Of a stretch of 64,000 bases of DNA, positions 1 through 9,472 are shown piece after piece. Made by a program: the position numbers and the translations under genes. The number at the start of each line of letters is the position of its first letter. Position 1 is the stretch's first letter. The notes beneath the pieces are model-generated. The model did no database searches. It worked only from the letters and a program-made list of their open reading frames with translations, and was not told the origin of the DNA. The DNA is from Thunnus maccoyii (lineage: Eukaryota; Chordata; Actinopteri; Scombriformes; Scombridae): NCBI RefSeq assembly GCF_910596095.1, contig NC_056550.1, positions 29,175,699-29,239,698 of the forward strand. Reading direction: 5' to 3'.

Positions 1-689
1 TAAAGCCTGAAACACTAGAAACAGCAACTTCACTGCCTGTAATACATCAATGGCCTGTATGCATCTTCTTATGTGCACCGCCATATTTCTCCCTCTCCTC
101 CTGTCGCTCCACATTAAGTTCCACTCTGTTACATTAAAATACCGGTTTTGAGGAGCACAAATATACACCATCCGGGGCTGAAGCAGTGGCAGCCCCGGAC
201 CCAAAGCTTTGGCACCGTGCTCACAGCTGTTGTGTTCACAAATGAAATGCGCACTTTCCACCGTAAGTGTTGCAGTATAGGGGCATTTGAGGGGACACAG
301 TGGGGAACCAATGGCCCCCTACTTCCGGCGTCAGTGCAGTACATACATGCAGTCACTTTAACATCAAACTGAGATATGAATTCTCTCCTTATGTAAAAAT
401 ATATAATCAATGAAGATACTGCAGCTATTTTGCATATTTTTCAAAACAGCCGATGTTACTGTAGGAGACATGCTGTCACATTCTGTGATGCGCTATTGAT
501 TTAATATTGAACATATTTGTGGTGACTTCACGTAAGATTGAAGGTGCTTCACATGACAGTAGCTGAAATACATAAATGTAAGACTTTTCTCTTGGGTTTT
601 TATTTTCCATTTTTCAACAAGCACACTTATCGTTGTATGTAGCCTATCATTAGCAATTCAAACCACACTGTCGCCACATTTAACATGAG

Positions 690-1206
690 GGAGGACTGTA
701 CAATTGTTATGGAATTCTCCATCATTAGGGGTTACAAATTGGGTTACATTGGGTCAAGCTTGGCCTTGAGGTCACAATGTAATTCTTAAACAGTCTCCTT
801 GAGACTCCAGCTGTCTGTGATGTTTTGGGGAGGGCAGAAACCTCTCTGATAGAGGGTGTATCAGCATTGCCATGGTTACCAAGGTCAGAGGAGGCTTTCC
901 TTGACAACACAGATAGGTGGATGACACAGTCAGATATTCACACCAAAACTGCTGACATTCCATGCAACGTGACAAACCAATGAGACTAATTTTTCATATT
1001 GTAGGCTGATAAAGACTAGGACTCGGACCATCAGAGGACAGAACGGAAAGAGACAGCACCGGAGTAGAACACTCTGGTGTTTACTGTTTTCGGTTCTCCG
1101 TTTGGCCAAGTGCTTCGATAAACATTCTCAGCTTTAAGACATCAAGGGCTTGTGTGCGCTTTTCTCCACTGAGGTGCTGACCATCGCTCAAAAATATCCA
1201 CAACAA
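690..1206 (+). repeat. Solo-LTR-like block, unit 1
   Basis: About 520 bp bounded roughly by TG and CA. It has a TATA-like gataaag near 1007 and, about 110 bp later, an ATAAA-type poly(A) motif (gataaacattc) followed by a short GT-rich tail, an order expected of U3-R-U5. No internal retroviral coding sequence adjoins it. I could not confirm a target-site duplication, so the LTR assignment is tentative. Confidence 0.3.
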
Positions 1207-1641
1207 CAGTTAAAGATACCCTGTGTAGTTTTCTTGTAAAGATCTTTGTTGAGCCACTGCTGCACTACTTTGTGCATTACTGCTGCCACCAACTGTCACC
1301 AAGTCAGTAGAATAATGTGAAACCAGTGGAAGGACTGTGTTGTGTAAGTGGCAACTACCGCAGCTTGAGGCTGAAGTCAATGCGGAAGCACCTTACATGT
1401 TTGGAGACTCAGCAGCTTTGATGTCTGCTGTGTGGGCATTGATTGACAGCTGTGATTGACAGTTGGCTCACCTGCTGCTCTCCCCAGCTGTAGGACTCAC
1501 ACTGAGTCGGACTATTGTGGCAATATTTCACTAAGTTTAATGTTACTTAATAATGATACCTGCCCTGTTAGCATAATTTAGCTAAAGAAGCTAACTTAAG
1601 CCCAAGTGTGCACCACACTGTATTTCTCAGGGAGTGGGGGG

Positions 1642-2371
1642 TAGGGCTGTAGTCTCCTGGTCGACTAGTTGATTAGTTGGTCGATATGCTCTCGTCACAC
1701 TAAATATTTATTGGTCGAATAATCTCTGTGTTACTGTAATAAGGAGAGAAGTGCTACATCAGTAGCCTTCAAGGATTAATCCATTATTTCCTGTGGCGGG
1801 AGGGACAGACTAACAAATTACCTGTGAAAACAACGGGGGTGTATTCAAAACACCCCCGTTGTTTTCACAACTTTTAACTCTTCCAACTTAACGGAGACTG
1901 CTGGGTCTAACTGGACTCAACATTTACTGAACGTTTACTGAACATTTACTGAATCAGCGTTTCTCCTGTAATAATATCGACGAACCCCCGCCAGGCCAAA
2001 AGATATTTTCTAATGCCAAAAATAACGCTAAATATCGGTAGCATATCTCCGTTTAGGAATAGGGCAATGCTTAGAATGTTTGTGTAGCGAGCAGGAAAGA
2101 GCGGCAGGAAACTGGCGGTGGATGCGAGCGGAGCAGAGGAAAAGGTTAGCAGTAAGTTGTCGGTCTGGTAGTAAATGCACAGAACAGACTACAGTCTAAC
2201 AGTTAATACATGCTAAAAAGTCACGTCTGTTGTTTTCCAAGTGCTGGAAAAGTGAAGGGAGTTAGCTCCAAAGTTAGCAACAATAGGTTAGCCTAACCTG
2301 AAGAGGTAAAACGGAGAAATGTGACTTCACTGTGCACTCTGCCCCATTACTTCACCCCCCCAACCCATCCA
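1642..2371. mobile_element. hAT-like MITE, right end lost (unit 1)
   Basis: Left terminal repeat TAGGGCTGTAGTC at 1642 matches unit 2. The element stops inside its right part, where it folds into an inverted repeat (2353-2400) and joins the P2X7-domain exon. A perfect 20-bp internal hairpin stem lies at 1823-1842/1850-1869. No coding capacity. Confidence 0.7.
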
Positions 2372-2400
2372 CGAATAATCATGGGTGGGTTGGGGGGGTG
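2353..2400. repeat. Inverted repeat at the MITE/exon junction, unit 1
   Basis: 19-nt arms (2353-2371 and 2382-2400) around a 10-nt spacer, with one mismatch. The left arm is normal MITE sequence. The right arm is a reverse copy of it placed directly before the P2X7-domain exon. Confidence 0.85.
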
Positions 2401-2413
2401 ATTATTTTTTCAG

Positions 2414-2829
2414 AAACTTCTTGAAGAGATGACCATGGAGGAGCACAGGCAGCTCACCAGTGAACTGCTTCAGAGGCAGCCAGGGCTCATTTTTGATGCC
2501 TTGATGATGCATCAGCGCAGGCATGGTGTCCCACCGTTTGCTGGAGTGCCAGGGGTACCATGGTGCACTTGTAGTAACTGTACAGACATGCCTACGGACC
2601 GGGAGATGAAATACTGTGACCAGTACCCTGCAGATTGTGTAATAATAATACCTCACTTATCCCAGTACTGTCTTGAAAATGCTTTTTATGCATTCACAGG
2701 CAGTACTGGGAGGACATTATTGTATTTGGCCAATCCAGGAAGCCTTGGGTTGACAACCAGGAGTACCGTTATGCTGCCTATAGACATTTCATCTATTGAC
2801 AGCATGGCTCTGTAGGCCAGGGAAACTGA
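2414..2829 (+). pseudogene. P2X7 C-terminal-domain-like exon, pseudogene (unit 1)
   Basis: After a TTTTTTCAG acceptor the frame opens KLLEEMTMEEHRQL and shows the family pattern GVPWCTCSNCTDMPTD. This matches the cysteine-rich, zinc-binding intracellular domain of P2X7 receptors, which in fish also occurs in many proteins without channel segments. The conserved ERKCC here reads EMKYCD, removing one cysteine. Near 2690 the domain continues only in another frame (YWEDIIVFGQ... AAYRHFIY), then meets TGA at 2797-2799 where the family has Trp, and a second TGA at 2827-2829. The exons upstream of it (seen in unit 4) are absent. Non-functional. Confidence 0.7.
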
Positions 2830-3099
2830 CTTGTCATCCCCACTTGCTGTGTTTGGAGGATCAGGGTCAAGTTCCCTGGTCCTCAAAAGACATCACACTG
2901 GTTTCACACCTGGCCTCTGCGTTTCCCTCCAGGTCCTCTGGAACGTCCACACAGTATCTCAGGTACTCACACACCTGCCTGTTCATCATCAAGGCATCAA
3001 ATCATCTCATATTTATTTGTTACATTTCTGATATTTTATTTATTTTATACTTGTTCTATATATTTTCTATATTTATATATTTTCTGGATAATTATTAAA

Positions 3100-3814
3100 C
3101 TTTTTGTTTATATATTCACATTTGTTGAACTTAACTGTGCAAGTTTACCAAATAAAAGATATTCATCAGATGTGCTGTGGTAACTGCAATGACAAACATA
3201 TTAATATATATTTATACAATGACAGTATTTCCCTGCAGTCAGTATATTCTCATTACCACTTCCACCATTAATTTATATTGTCATTATTTATATTTATAAA
3301 GCAACATAAAACAGTAGTGAAGTTGGAGTACCACTGATCCTCAGAATAGGGCACTGTAGTACATGTTATGGATTAATTTTCATTGCAACTTCAGGTTATG
3401 TTAACTGTAATTCACTAGTTTGAACCACAAAATAAAAATATAAAAAACAACACTAAGAATAATGACATTTGTAATAAAAATATATCTTATTTAACAGAAA
3501 CATTTTTGGACATCCTTTTCAATCTGGACAATGAAAGGATAACATAAACATGCAGCTTTTACTGTTCAAACAAACATTTTGACAGCTTATTCTGTGTTCT
3601 TCAGAGTTGATTCTGATTAAGACAGAATAATCTATCAAATCATTAGTGTGTTTGAACACTAAAAGCAGTGTGATTAAACTTATCTGATCCCCTTCCAGCA
3701 GTCAAATTGCTGCACATATAATAGCTGACATGGGTCAGACCAAAACCACACCAAAGGTATTCAATTTACTGCTCTGGATGAAGATGCGCTCATCGCAGGA
3801 ACAACACCCATGAT
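3100..3814. other. AT-rich spacer after the P2X7-domain fragment, unit 1
   Basis: No coding region recognised. Equivalents lie at 31720-32420 and 48130-48835. Unit 2 keeps only its right end, after the deletion near 17060. Confidence 0.5.
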
Positions 3815-4170
3815 TCACTGGCACTGCTGTTCCTCATCTGCTCCAGGAGCTGTGTGTAGAGCAGCAGCCGCAGGGAAAAATGCTTCTGTGGAAGACAGTA
3901 CCATTACACATAGAGATAATTTACTATTTCATACATTTTATACAGTTGTACATGTGAAAATAGTGCTATTTAACCAAGAGTAGGACTTACAGGGTAAGTT
4001 AATACGCTACATAGGCAAACAAATGTGTATCACTTACCTAGACCTCTCCTGACTTGGTCTGCAATACTTCTGATATGGCGGGTGTGAATGTCACAGACAT
4101 GGTGAATAATGCCAACCCATAGTGCCTGAGTAAAATAAAACAGCACAAATGAATGAACTTATTATAAATC

Positions 4171-4208
<38 letters not shown>
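4171..4208. repeat. TATC microsatellite, unit 1
   Basis: Uninterrupted (TATC)n run. Confidence 0.95.
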
Positions 4209-4813
4209 TTATCTAATGTGCTCACCAGAAACTGTTCAATCTTATTCCATGCAGATTTTCATACCAACAACAGACTAGATCAGATTATTTAATTGATTAA
4301 CACACTTTCAGTCAGAGACGAGTAGCTATTCAGTGAAAACAACTTTTGTTGTCTTTGGTTGTAATAAAAACCAACGTACTCCCAGCCATCAATGGCACAT
4401 GGTGAAATACCCCTGACCTATTACACAGTCACTTTAGGATGAAGATAAAGGCAATACCATGCATCGATGCTACAGGACCTCTCTCATAGCTGGAGAAACA
4501 ACAGCAACATCAAGAAAATAAGTTCTTTATGACAGAGTCACAAACCCTTGTAATACATTATGTTATGTCCTAAGATGCTGGGAGCCTTGGCTGGCCTGGA
4601 TAAACACACCAAAATAAATAACAGAAAAATTCTAATTCAGACTGATGAATGTAAAATTAAAACTCTGGTAGCAATTACATGTTTTTCAACATTGAAACGG
4701 GGAAAACGTTACTTGTGTTGGACTATAAGCTAACTTTGCCCCCCAATGTGTACATATACTCCTAAATGACAAATTAGGAGCAAACAATGAAATCATGGAG
4801 CACTGTGAAAAAA

Positions 4814-4825
4814 ATATATATATAC

Positions 4826-4866
<41 letters not shown>
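4814..4866. repeat. TA microsatellite, unit 1
   Basis: (TA)n with a few interruptions, after a short A run. Confidence 0.95.
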
Positions 4867-4869
<3 letters not shown>

Positions 4870-5539
4870 TCACAGAATGTATTAACTCGGTGATGAGCAG
4901 ACTTCTCCTCAGTTTATCTTTCACACTAATTCATTACTCTGACTTACGGTCTTTACCACATTACCAGCGCTAAATATCTTAGTTATCAGTCAATGTGGTG
5001 TCTAACTGTCACAGAAAATGAATCAGTCGTTGGGTTATTAGCACAACGTTGCTTCCCTGTTGTCTCTTGTCAGACCACCAGCTCCATGAGAGGCACAAAC
5101 CGAAGCTAAAGTGTGCTAATATTTAACGTTATGTGGCGGCGTTTCTTTTCAGGGAAATTAATGTACTGCTAATAAACATTGTACATCATCTAGGTTTTGA
5201 ACCATAACCAGCGGGGCAAAATAAATATACATTACACTCTTACCTGTCCAGCAGTAAACAGGAAGCTTCGTCGTCAGTCTGCAAACATTTCTCTCATCAG
5301 GGATTTCCATCTGGGTTTATTCTCATTTTATGCCGTTGCTTGTCCCGATTTTGTTTAGCTTCTTGGTGTTTTTTTTTCAAGGAGCCTACTCCAAAACACA
5401 AACCACAGATAGCACACTGACTAAATCCACAAATTATAGTGTTTATTAAGCATTTACAAAGTGGGGGTGTATTAACTTTTATCAATTTTAATAACACAAA
5501 AATCTTCACTTCTTCTTTCAGGACTGCAATACCATAATA

Positions 5540-7195
5540 CAGTCCCCTCCGAAAGTATTGGAACAGCAAGGCAAATTCCCTTTTTTTTGTTGTTCACTGA
5601 AGACATTTGGGTTTAAGATCAAAAGATGAGTATGAGACAAGAGTTCAGACTGTCAGCTTTTATTTCCTGGTATTTACATTTAGATGTGTTAAACAACTGA
5701 GGATATATCACCATTTGTATTACACCACAGCATTTTTAGGTGAGCAAAAGTAAAGGAACAAACAATCTTAAAGTAAATAACATTTAATATTTATTTGGTG
5801 GCATAACCCTTGCTTGCAATAACTGCCTCAAACCTGCGACCCATCGACATCACCAAACTGTTGCATTCTTCATTTGTGATGCTACTCCAGGCTTTTACCG
5901 CAGCTTCTTTCAGTTCTTGTTTGTTTTTTGGGGGGTTTCTCTCTTCAGTCTCCTCTTCAGGAGGTGAAATGCATGCTCTATTGGGTTACGGTCAGGTGAT
6001 TGACTTGGCCAGTCTAAAACCTTCCACTTTTTTCCCCTGATGAAGTCCTTTGTTTTGTTGGCAGTGTGCTTTGGGTCATTGTCCTGCTGCAGGATAAAAT
6101 TCCTCCCGATTAGTTTGGATGCATTTCTCCGCAAATTGGCAGACAAAATGCTTCTGTACACTTCGGAATTCATTCTGCTGCTACCATCATCAGTTACATC
6201 ATCAATAAATATTAATGAGCCTGTTCCAGAAGTGGCCATGCACGCCCAAGCCATGACGTTACCTCCACCATGCTTCACAGATGAGCTTGTATGCTTCGGA
6301 TCATAAGCAGCTCCTTTCTTTCTCCACACTTTGGCCTTTCCATCACTTTGGTAGAGATTAATCTTGGTCTCGTCAGTCCATAAGATTGTGTTCCAGAACT
6401 TTTGCGGCTCATCTCTGTACTTCTTTGCAAATTTCAATCTGGCCTTCCGATTCTTACTGCTGATGAGTGGTTTGCATCTTGTGGTATGGCCTCTATATTT
6501 CTGCTCTCGGAGTCTTCTTCGAACAGTGGATTGTGATACCTTCACCCCTGCACTGTGGAGGTCGTTGGTGATGTGACTTACTGATGTTTTGGAATTTTTC
6601 TTCGCAGCTCTCACAATATTTCTGTCATCAACTACTGTTGTTTTCCTTGGCCGACCTGTTCGACATCTGTCACTCAGTACACCAGTAGTTTCTTTCTTTT
6701 TCAGGACATTCCAAATTGTTGTGCTTGCTATGCTCAATGTTTGTACAATGGCTCTGATTGATTTTCCTTCTTTTCTCAGCTTCAAAATGGTTTGCTTTTC
6801 TCCCATGGACAGCTCTCTGGTCTTCATGATGGTTTATCCTCTTTAACAAGAAATGCAGTCTTTATAGGTTTAAACCCAGGCCAAAAAGTAGACTAGTCAT
6901 GCAGAGCTATTTAATGTTTGAACAATCAACCTTAAAGGCAACACCTGGTCAACAAGAAACACCTGTCAGTCACATGTTCCAATAGTTTTGCTCACTTGAA
7001 AAATGGGTGGGTTCAAACAAAGGGTGGTATGTCCTGAGTTGTTTAATGCATCTAGATGTAAATACCAGGAAATAAAAGCCGACATTCTGAACTCTTGTCT
7101 CATATTCATCTTTTGATCTTAAACCCAAATGTCTTCTATGAACAACAAAAAAAAGGGAATTTGCCTTGCTGTTCCAATACTTTTGGAGGGGACTG
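5540..7195 (-). mobile_element. Tc1/mariner transposon, unit 1
   Basis: 1656 bp flanked by TA dinucleotides (5538-5539, 7196-7197). The ends CAGTCCCCTCCGAAAGTATTGG and their reverse copy extend into long inverted repeats of roughly 150-180 bp. The unoccupied sequence of unit 2 at 22219-22240 confirms insertion at TA. Confidence 0.93.
5791..6827 (-). pseudogene. Tc1-family transposase, C-terminal frameshift (unit 1)
   Basis: Cut-and-paste transposase with an N-terminal helix-turn-helix region (MKTRELSMGEKQTILKLR..., GRPRKT linker) and a DDE catalytic core. All three acidic residues are visible: WTDETKINL, QQDNDPKHTA, and NPIEH. The frame stays open for 305 codons from 6827 down to 5910, then a 1-bp gain in a C6/A6 run (minus strand) moves it out of frame. 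The normal C-terminus (about 40 residues) follows in another frame to 5791. The partial copy at 7491-7705 shows the in-frame version of that run. Catalytic residues are intact, but the truncated product is probably inactive. Confidence 0.85.
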
Positions 7196-7197
7196 TA

Positions 7198-8036
7198 TGC
7201 TCTTTTCAATTTTCAGGTGACAACTACTGCAAAACCCTTGGGACCAAATTATGTAACACTGACAATTGGAGAGTTAATTGGAGAGTTAAAAGAACATAAG
7301 AACCGTAGGGTTGTTAGACAGATGAATCACAGCCTAACCAAAAATGTTTTAGAGCATAGAAATGCCAAAAGACACCAAGCTGTACTACTGGTACCCTGTC
7401 ATGTTGCACAGCGCATGAAAATGGCATGAACTGGTGAAAATAATTAGCTCCAATAGAAAAATATTAGGCCATGATATGTATGGTAGGCTAAAGCCTCAAG
7501 CCTGCGACCCATCGACATCACCAAACTGTTGCATTCTTCATTTGTGATGCTACTCCAGGCTTTTACCGCAGCTTCTTTCAGTTCTTGTTTGTTTCGGGGG
7601 GTTTCTCTCTTCAGTCTCCTCTTCAGGAGGTGAAATGCATGCTCTATTGGGTTACGGTCAGGTGATTGACTTGGCCAGTCTAAAATCTTCCACTTTCCAC
7701 TTTCTTTCAGGACTGCAATACCATAATATGCTCTTTTCAATTTTCAGGTGACAACTACTGCAAAACCTTTGGGACCAAATTATGTAACACTGACAATTGG
7801 AGAGTTAATTGGAGAGTTAAAAGAACATAAGAACCGTAGGGTTGTTAGACAGATGAATCACAGCCTAACCAAAAATGTTTTAGAGCATAGAAATGCCAAA
7901 AGACACCAAGCTATACTACTGGTCCTAATTGAGATAAAACCCCTGTCATGTTGCACAGCGCATCAAAATGGCATGAACTAGTGAAAATAATTAGCTCCAA
8001 TAGAAAAATATTAGGCCATGATATGTATGGTAGGCT
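7198..8036. repeat. Local duplication of the Tc1 flank, unit 1 only
   Basis: The sequence right of the Tc1 site appears twice: 7198-7490 and, after the Tc1 fragment, 7730-8036. The second copy joins directly to left-flank sequence with an empty TA site, and it keeps a ~17-bp segment (ctaattgagataaaacc) that the first copy and units 3 and 4 lack. Confidence 0.88.
7491..7705 (-). mobile_element. Tc1 transposase C-terminal fragment at a recombination junction
   Basis: About 215 bp matching the element interior at 5824-6031, in the same orientation and without either terminal repeat. It encodes SPDRNPIEH... and reads straight through the C/A run that is shifted in the complete copies. It lies between two copies of the Tc1 flank (7198-7490 and 7706-8036), so it marks an unequal exchange. 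Confidence 0.88.
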
Positions 8037-8359
8037 AATAATGCATAATTTGGCCGATCTGACCAGAACAGATTCGTGTCAATAACAATAACTTTACTTC
8101 AACCACGAATGAAACAGGCCACTGTTTATTGTGTGAGAATAAGCTATCGATTACATTTCTAGTCTCCTATATGTTCATGTTTAGAAGATACTGTCTTTCT
8201 GTTTGCCATCTTTCTGCCCTCAGATACAATCCTAAAACTGTATTATAAATCATTTTATCATCAAATCAATTAAAAGAAACAAACAAACAAGACATATTAA
8301 AAACATATTGAGTCAATAAATAGTGCTGAAAAAAACTGGCCCATTGTTCAACCTAATTA

Positions 8360-8394
8360 CCACAATACCAGACCCCTGGTCTATGGTATTGTGG
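8360..8394. repeat. Hairpin conserved in all units
   Basis: An 11-nt stem CCACAATACCA/TGGTATTGTGG surrounds an inner GACC/GGTC pair. It lies next to a fragment of a dispersed repeat ending at TTAA (8522-8525). Equivalents start near 22859, 36649 and 54407. Confidence 0.7.
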
Positions 8395-9204
8395 CGCTAG
8401 TGTGCTCTCACACATCTCACACATCTTTGTGCACATGGAAGATGCAACTAAAACAGGGACCCACTCGTACAAACATTGCTTGATAGCCACTAATAGTGAT
8501 CAAAAACTCCACAGGATACCTTTAAATTTTTATTTCATTCTGAAAGTTGGAGCTAGCGAAGATTTTTAGATTTCTTAGATGGTAATAAGGCATCAAAAAG
8601 ATCTGCTGCTCCCTCATTTGTAAACCATTATTTATTTTGATCTGTACTGAATGTAAAACATATTTGAAAAGTCTTTCTGATATTGACTAAAGATATTGTA
8701 CCCACATCTCTGTTATCTCAAAAATCTTTGACCTCTCTATTATTCTGTATTTCTACATCTAAATGCAAACTGTAGACAAACACTTCTTAAGGATCTTTTA
8801 CTGCACTTTTTGAAAGTATTGTGTGGACATAGCACATTGTGCTGTAAGCTGTTATCACATATCACACATGTAACTGTAGAGAAATTATTTCTTATATTTT
8901 CTTCAGATCATAGACTCATTTTTTTTAAAAAACTTTTTTAAAGAATTAGAGGCACACATACGATTATTAAAAATGTCTGTTACTAAGTTAAATTTGCCAC
9001 ATCTACAGCTGAGGTTGGTCTACCAGGTCTCTGCTGCAGGTTCATATACTGATCTTTGCAGCAAGTGTGAATTGATCCTGTCATAGTTCCCTTGGTTTGG
9101 CTGATCCAGTCGGATATTTTGCTCCCCACCATCCCAAACCACCCTGACCACCCAATTTTCCTCTAAAATTGTATCCCAACAACAAAACAAGAAAAGCAAA
9201 ACAA
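8395..9204. other. Spacer 3' of collectin copy A
   Basis: 8395-8525 is a fragment of a dispersed repeat whose end reads CTCCACAGGATACCTTTAA. The rest is AT-rich with no gene seen. Equivalent blocks lie 3' of copies B, C and D. Confidence 0.5.
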
Positions 9205-9225
9205 TGTGAATAACAAAAAGGCTTG

Positions 9226-9231
9226 TTTATT
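9226..9231 (-). promoter_or_regulatory. Poly(A) signal of collectin copy A
   Basis: AATAAA on the minus strand, about 240 bp after the stop codon at 9473; it defines a 3' UTR covering roughly 9205-9472. Confidence 0.6.
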
Positions 9232-9472
9232 TTAAAAAGAAGCGTTTATACTGAGCACAACTTTGCAGTAACACTGGTTACAGATGTGTCATGTTCAAAT
9301 TCTGCTGGACACTTTATCTGTGGTAAATATGTGAAGCGTGGACACTTTGCATCTGCATCTTCCCCTACACAGCGTCAACACAGTGAAGCAATACTTTATC
9401 ATACGCCAGATAAGATCGAGCACATGAAAAACTTTCCATTAAAGCAAGAATTGCAAGGGATACGATATATGG

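Larger units (their letters stand above)
3815..5310 (-). pseudogene. Unrecognised minus-strand relict gene, unit 1
   Basis: Three splice-consistent pieces. 5244-5310 opens with ATG (MEIPDERNVCRLTTK...) and ends at a gtaaga donor. 4038-4125 sits between tttactcag and gtaagt and reads ALWVGIIHHVCDIHTR.... 3815-3885 follows cttccacag, continues that frame across the junction, and ends in TGA after an Ala-rich segment. A further donor-bounded segment ends at 4226 (EQFL), but its frame is closed by TGA upstream. The W-x-x-I-x-H-H-V-x-x-x-H pattern recalls fish transposon-derived proteins; I do not recognise the family. Conservation across units may reflect only recent duplication. Confidence 0.3.

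Noticed and set aside
5810-6846. Several plus-strand frames across the Tc1 element
   Set aside because: Antisense shadows of the transposase.
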